A stretch of 64,000 bases of DNA from Cellvibrionaceae bacterium. Lineage in GTDB: Bacteria > Pseudomonadota > Gammaproteobacteria > Pseudomonadales > Cellvibrionaceae. Below are positions 17,231-26,373 of the stretch, piece by piece. The translations under genes and the position numbers were made by a program. The notes beneath the pieces are model-generated. The model was not told the DNA's origin and did not search any database. It saw only the letters and a program-made list of their open reading frames with translations. The stretch is taken from contig PANW01000042.1 in assembly GCA_002707785.1 (NCBI GenBank), positions 6,479 through 70,478 of the forward strand, in the 5' to 3' direction. Each line of letters begins with the position of its first letter. Position 1 is the stretch's first letter.

Positions 17231-18777
17231 TTTTCGTCCTTACGATGCTCTCGGGGTAACACAACAGTGAATGTGGTACTGGTTTTGTGATCACTGGATA
17301 CACTAATCTGACCACCATGGGCCTCTATGATTGATCTCGATATAGACAGTCCCATACCAATCCCATCCGCCTTGGAGGTAACGTAGGGCTCGAACAGAGA
17401 GGCCTGCAACTCCTCACCAAGCCCGCCCGCCTTGTCCATAACTATGAGTTCGACGTGTTTGGCTCGCTCGGCAATAGACACGATAATTTGTCGTCGCTTG
17501 CTGCGAGGTGGAATGATATCTTCGCTCTTTTCGCGCCCATAGGGTCCATAGGCATCCATACTGTTGCGAATTAAATTGATTAACACCTGCTCAATTTGTA
17601 TTCGATCTCCAATGATATTCACATCCTCGTCAGGCATATCGAAGTCGATCCTTACCGACTGACTCCACAAGTCGTGACTTAACAATAGATCGACTTCCTT
17701 TACCGTCTCCTGCAGCGCAAAGCGCCGCCTCTGAAAGGGTGTTTTTTGCACTAAACTTCGCAGACGTTTAATAATATCCGCAGCATGCTGGGCCTGCTTA
17801 ACAATCATCGAAAGCACTTTTAATCCGGATGATCTACTGATCACCTCGCCCTTTTCCAAGCGCCGAATCGCGCCACGGGAATAGTTCAAGGTTGTCGCCA
17901 ACGGCTGGTTAATTTCATGAGCCAGTCCGCTCGCCATTTCTCCCATCACCATCAACCGCGATGCGTGAATTAACTCCGACTGATGATCTCTGACATTTTT
18001 CTCTGCCAACTTTTGATCCGTTAGATCTCTAACAATCAGAGAGTAGAAATTGCCCTCCCGGCCAATATCTTCCCGTGAGTGGGCGAGAACTTCCTCCAAC
18101 TGCAAATAGCGCTCATCCCAGTATTCGCCCTTGAGCCGGAGCGCGCCCTTCCAACGCCCCCTCTGACCTGCCTCGACAAACACTTGCGAACTTACCGTAC
18201 GATAGTTTTCTTCGCCAAGTAAGGCGGATAAATGGGGCAGCTCTTCTAACCCGTCACGATCGAAAACTTCGCTCGCTGCGGCGTTCATGTAACTGATTCG
18301 GTGCTGTCGATTACAGTACAAAATGAGCGCATAGGACGCATCTACCACCGATGCCATGCGGCGTGTCAGCTCTTCGTTTTTTACCTGCTCAGAGATATCT
18401 CGAGTGATGGCGAGAATCTCCAGTAACTCGCCGCTATCGTTGCGAATGGAGCGATGGGTAGATTCCATCCAGAAGTATCCGCCCTCTTTATGCCGGCTGC
18501 GGTAACGGAAAGTCCTTGTGCCGTGATGATAAATTGCCGGAATCAGCTTGTTTTTCATCGCTTCGGCATCGTCAGGATGAAACAGATCATAAGCTGGAAC
18601 GCCCATTAGCTCTTCAGCGGTATAGCCAGACATCTGCTCCAGAGCAGGGTTCAGCGAAGTATAAGCCCAATCCCCAGGACGATGAGTCGATATAATGTCT
18701 CCTGAATGCTCAACTAAGAAACGATAACGCTCACCTGAACTGGCGCCCGGCATCGGTGATTGCTGTTCTTCTGCCAC
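17227..18777 (-). CDS. PAS-domain sensor histidine kinase, FixL-like
   Basis: A 516-residue soluble kinase with two PAS domains (about residues 17-135, with a PAC segment EGGYFWMESTHRSIRN, and about 140-260), a dimerisation/phosphoacceptor region (GLAHEINQPLATTLNYSRG, around residue 285) and an ATPase domain (NLIRNSMDAYG, DKAGGLGEEL, ADGIGMGLSISRSI). No membrane segment is evident. FixL itself binds haem in its PAS domain, but the sequence here does not let me claim haem. It is co-transcribed with the FixJ-like regulator. Signal unknown. Confidence 0.92.
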   Translation of the reverse strand: MAEEQQSPMPGASSGERYRFLVEHSGDIISTHRPGDWAYTSLNPALEQMSGYTAEELMGVPAYDLFHPDDAEAMKNKLIPAIYHHGTRTFRYRSRHKEGGYFWMESTHRSIRNDSGELLEILAITRDISEQVKNEELTRRMASVVDASYALILYCNRQHRISYMNAAASEVFDRDGLEELPHLSALLGEENYRTVSSQVFVEAGQRGRWKGALRLKGEYWDERYLQLEEVLAHSREDIGREGNFYSLIVRDLTDQKLAEKNVRDHQSELIHASRLMVMGEMASGLAHEINQPLATTLNYSRGAIRRLEKGEVISRSSGLKVLSMIVKQAQHAADIIKRLRSLVQKTPFQRRRFALQETVKEVDLLLSHDLWSQSVRIDFDMPDEDVNIIGDRIQIEQVLINLIRNSMDAYGPYGREKSEDIIPPRSKRRQIIVSIAERAKHVELIVMDKAGGLGEELQASLFEPYVTSKADGIGMGLSISRSIIEAHGGQISVSSDHKTSTTFTVVLPREHRKDEK

Positions 18778-19092
18778 TAATACTCCCCCATCTACCCAAC
18801 CACCACAAAGACAGCTTGCTCGTGAAGCAACCTTCTTACATTCCGACTATAAACTAAGCATTGCTGCTTTGACCGCTACCAGATTGCTAGCGTTGTTAGG
18901 GAATAACTACCTAAATCCCCTATTGACGGCAGTATACCGTGTTTTGAAGAGCGCTTCAGAGTCCAAGAGTTGCAGCAAACAAGGGGTAACCCCGTATACT
19001 AGCCTTACTCAGCGAGAGCTCCACAGAAGCCGAGTACGATTAATCACAACCAGCTTCGCATCGCCCACTTTCACACAATAAAAGCGAGAAGA
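18778..19092. other. Intergenic region between the histidine kinase and DUF1330 genes
   Basis: About 315 bases between divergent genes. A -10-like TATACT lies at 18995-19000 on the plus strand, preceded by the small palindrome GGGGTAACCCC. A TTAGGGAATAACTACCTAA stretch near 18896 has weak dyad symmetry and could be a regulator site. The plus-strand ORF at 18869-19081 has no family features. Confidence 0.4.
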
Positions 19093-19500
19093 ATGATGAA
19101 AACAATCGACCCGTCACCAGGAAAGATAAAAGAGTTGATGCTAACGGTGGACGAACACTCCCCGATAGTGATGGTGAATCTTTTGAAGTTTAAGGATCAA
19201 GCTCAGTATCCCGATGGGGCTGCCCACAGCCCTTGCACTGGTGAACAAGCTTATCAGCGCTATTCGGAAGTCGCTTTCGAAAAAATCAAGCAAGCTGGAG
19301 GAGCAGTGAGCTTTCTTGCTGCATCGCTAGGAACACTCATTGGCCCCGAAGATGAGAACTGGGACAGCGTTATCTTGGTGAAATATCCTTCATTTCGAGC
19401 TTTTGTTGCCATGATCATGGCCGATGAATATCAAGCGGCATCAATACATCGAACCGCGTCCATGGAAAACGCTCGACTCATCTTAACTGAAGAGCAATAA
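19093..19500 (+). CDS. DUF1330 domain protein
   Basis: A 135-residue protein of the dimeric alpha-beta barrel type DUF1330. The central region IVMVNLLKFKDQAQYPDG, AYQRYSEVAFEKIKQAGG and SVILVKYPSFRAFVAM is typical. Biochemical role is undefined for the family. GAGAAG lies just before the first ATG; a second ATG follows immediately, so the start is uncertain by one codon. It is divergent from the FixL/FixJ-like pair and stands alone. Confidence 0.82.
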   Translation: MMKTIDPSPGKIKELMLTVDEHSPIVMVNLLKFKDQAQYPDGAAHSPCTGEQAYQRYSEVAFEKIKQAGGAVSFLAASLGTLIGPEDENWDSVILVKYPSFRAFVAMIMADEYQAASIHRTASMENARLILTEEQ

Positions 19501-19573
19501 AGGCTCGCAAGGCAAAGACAGAACTGTACGGGCAATCAATGAAGACTTGCCCGGGCACTGCCACTTTCAGCCG

Positions 19574-20464
19574 CTAGGATTCTGCGATCTCCATGAGAAG
19601 GTCTCGCATCCATAGGTTTGCCTGGTCGTGATCGGCACTTTTGTGCCAGAAAAGATTCCAATCCAGCGGTGGCAAGCTGAACGGCAGCTCCAAAACCTGT
19701 AAATCGTACTTCTGCGCCATGCTCATCGGCATGGTTAAGGCCATGTCTGTACGCTCTACAACTAAAGGCGCCACCTGATAATGCTGTACCCGCGTGCGTA
19801 TCTTGCGCTGACGCCCCAGCCGATTTAGCGCCGCATCTTCATAGCTAACCCCTTTGCGTCGCGAAGATACCACCACATGATCAAGCTCCAAATATTGATC
19901 CAAGGTGAGACTGCCGCCCACCACTGGATGCTCCTTCCTTACGGCACAGGCATAGCGCTGACGCAATAGTGGCTTGGTACACATCTGGCTGCCGGCGATC
20001 AAAGGCCCGTCGAGGGCAAAATCCAACGTACCTGCCGCAAGCTCGCGCTCTACATCGTTGCGATTAACCTGATAACACTCGACACCAATATTAGGTGCCA
20101 CCTCGCGCAGGTGCTCTAGTAAGTTCGGCAAAATCATTGCTTCAGCCAAATCATTCATGCTCAACCGAAAGACTTTGTCGGTTTCCGAAGGCTGAAAGAT
20201 TTCACCTTCGGTAACGCTAGTATTGAGCAACTGAAGGGCCTCCTGAACCCGCCCAACAATGTTTTCAGCTAAAGGTGTAGGAGTCATACCTTGCGAGGTT
20301 CTGACAAATAACGGGTCATTTAGGGTCGTTCTTAAACGCCCTAATGCGTTGCTTACTGCCGGCTGCGTTATACAGAGCACCTCGGCAGCCCGAGTTAGGT
20401 TGCGCTGCTGATAAATGGCATCGAACACGATGAATAGATTTAAATCGACCTGACTTAATCTCAT
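19574..20464 (-). CDS. LysR-family transcriptional regulator
   Basis: A 296-residue LysR regulator: N-terminal winged helix-turn-helix (VDLNLFIVFDAIYQQRNLTRAAEVLCITQPAVSNALGRLR, residues 5-45) and a C-terminal substrate-binding domain. This is the NodD-like/ LeuO-like subgroup by the LRxxxxDPLFVRTSQGM linker. It is divergent from the nine-gene catabolic operon starting at 20656, with a 190-base gap, so it is the obvious candidate regulator of that operon. Effector is unknown. Confidence 0.92.
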   Translation of the reverse strand: MRLSQVDLNLFIVFDAIYQQRNLTRAAEVLCITQPAVSNALGRLRTTLNDPLFVRTSQGMTPTPLAENIVGRVQEALQLLNTSVTEGEIFQPSETDKVFRLSMNDLAEAMILPNLLEHLREVAPNIGVECYQVNRNDVERELAAGTLDFALDGPLIAGSQMCTKPLLRQRYACAVRKEHPVVGGSLTLDQYLELDHVVVSSRRKGVSYEDAALNRLGRQRKIRTRVQHYQVAPLVVERTDMALTMPMSMAQKYDLQVLELPFSLPPLDWNLFWHKSADHDQANLWMRDLLMEIAES

Positions 20465-20655
20465 AACTCTCTCTCTGGCTTAAATCTGGCGTTGTAGTCG
20501 TCGGTCTAACGCCGAGCTTTGTCTATACTAGAACAACGCCTTACATTAGTGAGATGAATATTTATCCATTCACATAATAAACTTTGCAAATACTACTCTC
20601 ATGACTACTCTGTATCAATAGCAATTTTCGGGTAAACCCCTACTTAGGAGATGAT

Positions 20656-21333
20656 ATGGCAGAGCTGTACCTTGTTCGACACGGTCAAGCATCATTCGGT
20701 GCTGAGAACTATGACAAGCTGTCTGAGCTGGGATACCAGCAAGCCGTTTGGCTCGGCGAGTACTTTAAACATCGCGGGCAGCAGTTTGACTCCATTCTGA
20801 CCGGCGACTTGGTTCGTCACCGTGAGACAGCCGAAGGTATTGCCGAAGGCCTAGGGCTGCAAACTCCCACCTTCAACCCCTTTACCGGATTGAATGAGTT
20901 TGACTTTCACTCTCTACTCGAGGCCTACGCCAATCAGTTTCCCGAACAAACTATCGGCGCCAATGCCCCCCGCTCTGCCTATTACAAAATGCTGAAGAAG
21001 ACCATGCACCTCTGGTCTATCGGAGAACTTGAAGGGGACCTTCCCGAAACTTGGCTAGAATTCGAACATCGGGTTAGCGATGTAATGACCATGATTCAGC
21101 GCGAGTTTCATGGCCAAAAAGTGCTGGCAGTGAGCTCGGGTGGTGCCATTGCCATGGCCCTGCGTCAAGTTCTTAAGGCGCCCAGCGAAACCGTCATTGA
21201 GCTGAATCTACAAACAAAAAACACCGCAATAGCCCACTGCTTCTTTAACCCTAAGGCTGTGCGGGTAACCAGTTTTAACCACGTACCACACCTCGATACT
21301 AACGAGCGTAACGATAAAATCACTTACAGCTAA
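20656..21333 (+). CDS. Histidine phosphatase (phosphoglycerate mutase-like)
   Basis: A 225-residue histidine phosphatase superfamily member. The catalytic RHG motif is in YLVRHGQASFG at the N-terminus, TGDLVRHRETAEG provides the second arginine and a later histidine region is replaced by LAVSSGGAIAMAL where GH is usual in the family, which is worth noting. A GGAG ribosome site precedes the ATG. It heads the catabolic operon and is transcribed with an acyl-CoA dehydrogenase and an APH-fold kinase. In this context it might remove a phosphate from a CoA-linked intermediate or act on phosphohistidine; that is inference. Confidence 0.88.
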   Translation: MAELYLVRHGQASFGAENYDKLSELGYQQAVWLGEYFKHRGQQFDSILTGDLVRHRETAEGIAEGLGLQTPTFNPFTGLNEFDFHSLLEAYANQFPEQTIGANAPRSAYYKMLKKTMHLWSIGELEGDLPETWLEFEHRVSDVMTMIQREFHGQKVLAVSSGGAIAMALRQVLKAPSETVIELNLQTKNTAIAHCFFNPKAVRVTSFNHVPHLDTNERNDKITYS

Positions 21334-21380
21334 GTGTACTTTTAGCGACTTGAATAAAAGCAACCGGAGAGGACAAAATC

Positions 21381-22592
21381 ATGGATTTTGAATATAGCGA
21401 CAAAGTCAAAGAACTTCTTGAGCAAGTTCGCAGCTTCATGCAGGAACACATCTACCCTAACGAAGCTCTGTTCCACGAACAAATTTCTGAGAACCGCTGG
21501 GAAACCCCTGCAATCTTAGAAGAACTAAAAGCCAAGGCAAAAGCCCAAGGCCTGTGGAACTTCTTTTTGCCTTTGGCTTATGGCGAATACAGTGGCGGCC
21601 TGACCAATCTTGAGTACGCCCCACTGGCTGAAGAAATGGGCAAAGTGGCCTGGGCTTCAGAAGTGTTCAACTGCGCTGCACCAGACACCGGAAACATGGA
21701 AGTGTTAGCCAAGTACGGCAACGATGAGCAGAAGAAGCAATGGCTTGAGCCCTTGTTAGAAGGCAAAATTCGCTCCGCGTTTGCTATGACCGAGCCAGAA
21801 GTCGCCTCGAGTGACGCAACCAACATCGAAACCAACATCGTTCGCGATGGTGACGACTACGTTATCAACGGCCGTAAGTTCTACATCAGTGGCGCTTGCC
21901 GCAAATCTTGCGAAATCATGATCGTGATGGGCAAGACTGACCCAGAAAACCCGAACCGTTACATGCAGCAATCGCAGGTCTTGGTACCCGTCAACACTCC
22001 AGGCGTGAAAATCGTTCGCCCAATGACCGTATTCGGTTACGACGATGCACCTGAAGGCCACGCTGAAGTTGTCTTCGAAAACGTACGCGTCCCAGTGAGC
22101 AACATTATTTTGGGTGAAGGTCGTGGCTTCGAAGTGGCACAGGGCCGTTTAGGACCTGGTCGTATTCACCACTGCATGCGTTCCGTTGGTGCCGCTCAGC
22201 GCGCACTGGAAATGATGTGCAAGCGAGCCAACGAGCGAGTCGTTTTCGGTCAGCCAATGATCAAGAATCAATCCACTCGTGAAGATATCGCTAAGTCAGC
22301 CTGTCAAATTGAACAATCTCGTTTGATGACTCTGAAGGCCGCACAAAAAATGGATACTGCCGGTAACAAAGAAGCGAAAGATTTGATTGCCATGATTAAA
22401 ATTGTTGCACCGAATATGGCTCTTGATGTTATCGATCGCGCCATCCAGATCTACGGCGCTGCAGGTGTAAGCCAAGATACCTTCCTGGCTCACATGTACG
22501 CAGGTCAGCGTACCTTGCGTTTGGCTGATGGTCCGGACCAAGTACATATGATGCAACTAGGTCGCAACTTGGCCGCACAATTTGCCGAGTAA
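21381..22592 (+). CDS. Acyl-CoA dehydrogenase
   Basis: A 403-residue FAD-dependent acyl-CoA dehydrogenase. Typical elements are [16 protein letters not shown] (flavin loop), the central beta domain ([13 protein letters not shown]), and the C-terminal helical bundle with [13 protein letters not shown]. Length is in the usual range. It is paired with an APH-fold kinase gene downstream, the domain combination found fused in eukaryotic ACAD10/ACAD11, so the substrate may be a 4-hydroxy- or branched acyl-CoA. Family assignment is certain, substrate is not. Confidence 0.95.
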   Translation: MDFEYSDKVKELLEQVRSFMQEHIYPNEALFHEQISENRWETPAILEELKAKAKAQGLWNFFLPLAYGEYSGGLTNLEYAPLAEEMGKVAWASEVFNCAAPDTGNMEVLAKYGNDEQKKQWLEPLLEGKIRSAFAMTEPEVASSDATNIETNIVRDGDDYVINGRKFYISGACRKSCEIMIVMGKTDPENPNRYMQQSQVLVPVNTPGVKIVRPMTVFGYDDAPEGHAEVVFENVRVPVSNIILGEGRGFEVAQGRLGPGRIHHCMRSVGAAQRALEMMCKRANERVVFGQPMIKNQSTREDIAKSACQIEQSRLMTLKAAQKMDTAGNKEAKDLIAMIKIVAPNMALDVIDRAIQIYGAAGVSQDTFLAHMYAGQRTLRLADGPDQVHMMQLGRNLAAQFAE

Positions 22593-22622
22593 TTTGTAGC
22601 ACTGCTATAGATGTACCACCAA

Positions 22623-22650
22623 CGCCAGCGCCGGTTTACCGACGCTGGCG
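22623..22650 (+). repeat. Strong intercistronic stem-loop
   Basis: CGCCAGCG ... CGCTGGCG are perfect 8-base arms, and CGG/CCG pair inside around a TTTA loop with one mismatch, giving a very stable hairpin between the acyl-CoA dehydrogenase and kinase genes. There is no T run, so it is not a simple terminator; it may stabilise or attenuate the transcript. Confidence 0.8.
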
Positions 22651-22712
22651 CTCTGGTGTTAGTCACACTGAAAACCAATCAACATAACAACATCAACACT
22701 ACGAGATAAAAC

Positions 22713-23756
22713 ATGTCACAAGTCGATACTCTTGATGAAGTTAAATTGGCCAGCTATCTCGAAGCCAACGTCGAAGGCTTCAAAGGCCCATTAACCGCCA
22801 CTAAATTCGCCGGCGGACAGTCAAACCCAACCTTTAAAATCGACGCAGCTTCTGGCGAATACGTTTTACGTCGTCAGCCTCCTGGAAAGCTCCTAAAAAG
22901 TGCCCACGCGGTTGATAGAGAATACCGAGTATTGGATGCCTTAAAAGATACCGACGTCCCAGTAGCGAAGGTCTACCACCTGTGTGAAGATCGTGATGTC
23001 GTTGGCTCCATGTTCTACCTAATGGAGTACTGTGACGGCAACATCTATTGGAGTGCCGCACTCAAAGAGATTGACAGTAACGAACAGCGTACAAAAATGT
23101 ACGACGAAATGAATCGAGTATTGGCCGCTTTGCACAGCGTTGATATCGATGCGGTTGGCTTGTCAGATTATGGCAAGCCCGGCAACTACTTTGAACGTCA
23201 GCTTAATCGCTGGACCTCACAGTACAAGGCTTCCGAGCTTGAGCCGATTCCGGAAATGGATGAACTCATCACTTGGTTAGAAAAACACTTGCCAGAAGAT
23301 GATGGTCAAGTATCTCTAGCCCACGGCGACTACCGCCTAGATAACGTTATGTTTGATAAGGACAACAACAAGATCATCGCCGTTCTTGATTGGGAACTAT
23401 CAACACTGGGCCACCCCTACGCCGATCTAGCCTACCAGTGCATGCAGCAACGCCTGCCTGCTAGCGACGCCAAAAACACCATGTCCGGCTTGATGGGTGT
23501 AAACCCCACCGATCTAGGCATCCCCACAGAAGAAGAATACGTAGCGGCTTACTGCAAACGTGTCGGCATCGATAAGATCGACAACTGGTCGTTCTATCTG
23601 TGTTTCAGTTTCTTCCGTCTCGGCGCGATCGCACAAGGCGTAGCGAAACGAGCAGCTGATGGAAATGCATCAAACAAAGCGGCGGGAAAAGTGGGTGCCA
23701 TGGTCCAACCTCTCGCACAAATGGCGTTACACATCATTAACACTGAACAAGCCTAA
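22713..23756 (+). CDS. APH-fold phosphotransferase (ACAD10/11 kinase-domain-like)
   Basis: A 347-residue kinase of the aminoglycoside-phosphotransferase fold. The nucleotide region is FAGGQSNPTFKID... YVLRRQPPGKLL, with the catalytic loop in LAHGDYRLDNVMFD and the metal aspartate in VLDWELSTLGHPYADLAY. This combination with the start LATKFAGGQSNPTF is the same as the N-terminal kinase domain of ACAD10/ACAD11 and bacterial relatives next to acyl-CoA dehydrogenases, and not antibiotic resistance. Its likely substrate is a hydroxyacyl-CoA. It follows the acyl-CoA dehydrogenase by 120 bases and precedes a quinone reductase-like gene. Confidence 0.9.
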   Translation: MSQVDTLDEVKLASYLEANVEGFKGPLTATKFAGGQSNPTFKIDAASGEYVLRRQPPGKLLKSAHAVDREYRVLDALKDTDVPVAKVYHLCEDRDVVGSMFYLMEYCDGNIYWSAALKEIDSNEQRTKMYDEMNRVLAALHSVDIDAVGLSDYGKPGNYFERQLNRWTSQYKASELEPIPEMDELITWLEKHLPEDDGQVSLAHGDYRLDNVMFDKDNNKIIAVLDWELSTLGHPYADLAYQCMQQRLPASDAKNTMSGLMGVNPTDLGIPTEEEYVAAYCKRVGIDKIDNWSFYLCFSFFRLGAIAQGVAKRAADGNASNKAAGKVGAMVQPLAQMALHIINTEQA

Positions 23757-23782
23757 TCAGAAATTAGCAGGAGACATCAGTT

Positions 23783-24757
23783 ATGAAAGCAATCGTCTGC
23801 GAAAAATTCGCACCCGTAGAAGAGCTGCAATACAAGGACGTTGAAAACCCCAAAGCCGGCGCTGGCGAAGTCGTAATTGATGTTTCCGCCATTGGGGTTA
23901 ATTATCCCGACGGCCTTTTGGTACAAGGTTTGTATCAAATGAAACCGCCCTTTCCTTTCATTCCTGGAAATGAAGTTGCAGGAGTTGTTAGCGAGCTAGG
24001 TGATGGTGTTAAACACTTGAAACTAGGCCAACGAGTGATCGGGCTGGGTATGCTCAATGGCTACGCTGAAAAGATCTGTTTGAATGCTCAGATGGCGATG
24101 CCTATCCCCGATGGCATTCCTGATGATGAAGCTGCAGGACTCATTACCGCTCACGCAACGGCTCACCATGCACTTAAACAACGTGCACAATTGAAGGCTG
24201 GCGAAACGCTGGTGGTAACCGGTGCAGCTGGCGGCACCGGCTTGGCCGCAGTGCAAATTGGTAAAGCCATGGGCGCCAACGTGGTGGCCGTTTGCTCAAG
24301 CCAAGAAAAACTCGACATTGCCAAAGACAATGGCGCAGATGTACTGATCAATTACAGTGAACAAGATCTGAAAACAGAACTCAAAAAGCTCAACGATGGC
24401 AAAGGCGTAGATGTGGTCTATGACGTTGTCGGCGGCGATGCTTTCGACGCTTGTTCCCGCGCAATGGCGTGGAATGGTCGCCTACTGGTTATTGGCTTTG
24501 CCTCGGGAACCATCCCCCAATTCCCCGTCAATCTAAGCCTAGTGAAGGGCTACTCCGTAGTCGGCGTATTCTGGGGTAGCTTTACCATGCATGAGCCAAA
24601 AGCGTTCATGGAAAACATGTTGGAACTTATGGATTGGTACGTGGGCGGCAAGGTCAAAGTAGTTGTCGATGAAACCTTCGCCTTAACCGATACCGCTAAG
24701 GCGCTTAACAAAGTACTGAACCGTGAAGTTAAAGGAAAAGTCATTTTGACTCCCTGA
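23783..24757 (+). CDS. NADPH:quinone reductase-like MDR oxidoreductase
   Basis: A 324-residue medium-chain dehydrogenase/reductase of the zinc-free quinone oxidoreductase group. The nucleotide fold is marked by VTGAAGGTGLAAVQIGKAMGANVVAVCSS around residues 145-175, with substrate-domain motif VNYPDGLLVQG and PGNEVAGVV near the N-terminus. No zinc-ligand pattern of alcohol dehydrogenases is present. An AGGAG ribosome site lies just upstream. Within the operon it would reduce an enone or enoyl-type intermediate; the actual substrate is not deducible. Confidence 0.92.
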   Translation: MKAIVCEKFAPVEELQYKDVENPKAGAGEVVIDVSAIGVNYPDGLLVQGLYQMKPPFPFIPGNEVAGVVSELGDGVKHLKLGQRVIGLGMLNGYAEKICLNAQMAMPIPDGIPDDEAAGLITAHATAHHALKQRAQLKAGETLVVTGAAGGTGLAAVQIGKAMGANVVAVCSSQEKLDIAKDNGADVLINYSEQDLKTELKKLNDGKGVDVVYDVVGGDAFDACSRAMAWNGRLLVIGFASGTIPQFPVNLSLVKGYSVVGVFWGSFTMHEPKAFMENMLELMDWYVGGKVKVVVDETFALTDTAKALNKVLNREVKGKVILTP

Positions 24758-24801
24758 GACACCTTACACTTCACCACATAAACAGAATTATTGAGAATAT
24801 T

Positions 24802-25569
24802 ATGGCTACAAATCTTTTTGACCTCACAGGAAAAACTGCCCTTGTCACCGGTGCGAGCCGAGGCATTGGCGAAGAGATCGCTAAACTACTGGCAGAACAA
24901 GGCGCTCACGTTATTGTCTCTAGCCGCAAGATAGACGACTGTGGAGCAGTCGCAGAGGCAATCAATAACGATGGCGGCAGCGCAGAAGCCTTGGCCTGCA
25001 ATATCGGCAACATGGATGACATCACCGCGACTTTCGATCACATTCGTGAGAAACACAACGGTAAGCTAGACATCCTCGTCAACAACGCTGCAACTAACCC
25101 CTACTTCGGCCACATCTTGGATACCGATTTAGGCGCGTTCAATAAAACCATCGACGTCAATATTCGCGGTTACTTCTTCATGTCAGTAGAAGCTGGAAAA
25201 CTAATGCGCGAAAATGGTGGCGGCGCAATCTTAAATACAGCATCAGTTAATGGCCTACAACCTGGGCTAGGCCAAGGTATCTATTCAGTCACCAAAGCCG
25301 CTGTTATCAATATGACAAAAGCCTTCGCTAAAGAATGCGCGCAATTTGGCATTCGCTGTAATGCGTTGCTACCTGGCTTAACCAAAACAAAATTTGCCGG
25401 TGCTCTATTCACCAGCGATGAAATTTACGATGCAGCCGTGCAGATGATTCCTATGGGCCGTCACGCTGAACCCAAAGAGATGGCGGGTACCGTTTTGTAC
25501 CTCGTATCCGAGGCTAGCAGCTACACCAATGGTGAGTGCATCGTCGTTGACGGCGGCATGACGATCTAA
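24802..25569 (+). CDS. Short-chain dehydrogenase/reductase
   Basis: A 255-residue SDR with the cofactor motif TGASRGIGEEIA near residue 17, NNAATNPYFG (the NNAG equivalent), the catalytic Ser in NTASVNG and YSVTKAA as YxxxK. It likely oxidises a hydroxyacyl-CoA or alcohol with NAD(P). It is the first of three consecutive SDR genes in the operon. Closest in feel to the DHRS4/FabG-like group. Substrate unknown. Confidence 0.93.
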   Translation: MATNLFDLTGKTALVTGASRGIGEEIAKLLAEQGAHVIVSSRKIDDCGAVAEAINNDGGSAEALACNIGNMDDITATFDHIREKHNGKLDILVNNAATNPYFGHILDTDLGAFNKTIDVNIRGYFFMSVEAGKLMRENGGGAILNTASVNGLQPGLGQGIYSVTKAAVINMTKAFAKECAQFGIRCNALLPGLTKTKFAGALFTSDEIYDAAVQMIPMGRHAEPKEMAGTVLYLVSEASSYTNGECIVVDGGMTI

Positions 25570-25598
25570 AACAGAAACACCACGGAGCGCGATTGGCG

Positions 25599-26366
25599 AT
25601 GTCAAATTACCAGAATCAAGTTGTACTGATAACCGGTGCCGGCGGTGGACTCGGCGCAGAAGCTGCGCGACAGTTCGGTGAGCAAGGCGCCAAACTGGCG
25701 ATCAGTGATATCAATGAGGACAAACTTGAACAAACCTCAGCCGAATTAAAAACACAGGGCTTTAACGTGTTTTCGAGACTATGCGACGTCACCCACGAGG
25801 ATGACGTAAAAGCGTTCGTCGACGGCTGTGTAGAACATTTTGGTCGACTCGATGCCGCCATCAACAATGCCGGCATTGACCCCGCGCACAACTTGCTCGC
25901 TGACACCCCTCTTGACGACTACCAGCGGACGATGGACATCAATGTTAAAGGTGTCTTTCTCTGCATGAAGTATCAGATCCCGCATATGGTCAAACAAGGC
26001 GGTGGCGCCATCTGCAATATCGCATCCGTTGCGGGCATCGGCGGCGCCCCCTTTATGTCGGTCTATGCGGCGAGTAAACATGCGGTCGTCGGATTAACAA
26101 AAACCGCCTCTTACGAATACGGTCGTCAACGCGTGCGTGTTAATTGTGTCTGCCCATTTATCACTATGACTGACATGTTTGAACAAACGCTTGCCGTGAT
26201 GCCCGATCGCGATGAAGCGATAAAGAAACTCACGCAAGGTGCGGGCCTTAAACGACCGGCACAGCCCGAAGAGATCGTTCAGGCGATGCTATTTGCTTGC
26301 GATCAAAAGAACTCTTACATGACCGGCCACGAACTCGTCGTCGATGGCGGCATGAGCGCAATTTAA
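25599..26366 (+). CDS. Short-chain dehydrogenase/reductase
   Basis: A 255-residue classical SDR: ITGAGGGLGAEAARQ, INNAGIDPAH, SVAGIGGAPFMSVYAASKHAV with the catalytic Ser-Tyr-Lys and a terminal VVDGGMSAI. The ORF track begins at a TTG at 25593; the ATG at 25599 is preferred, with GGAG upstream. The residues after the active site (VNCVCPFITMTDMF) closely match those in the next gene, so the two are tandem duplicates. It belongs to the nine-gene operon. Confidence 0.93.
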   Translation: MSNYQNQVVLITGAGGGLGAEAARQFGEQGAKLAISDINEDKLEQTSAELKTQGFNVFSRLCDVTHEDDVKAFVDGCVEHFGRLDAAINNAGIDPAHNLLADTPLDDYQRTMDINVKGVFLCMKYQIPHMVKQGGGAICNIASVAGIGGAPFMSVYAASKHAVVGLTKTASYEYGRQRVRVNCVCPFITMTDMFEQTLAVMPDRDEAIKKLTQGAGLKRPAQPEEIVQAMLFACDQKNSYMTGHELVVDGGMSAI

Positions 26367-26373
26367 AGGATAT

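Noticed and set aside
18869-19081. 70-residue plus-strand ORF before the DUF1330 gene
   Set aside because: No ribosome site, no family similarity, spans likely promoter elements.
22713-23756. Antibiotic resistance kinase
   Set aside because: The APH fold is present, but sequence features and context match acyl-CoA-associated kinases next to acyl-CoA dehydrogenases.
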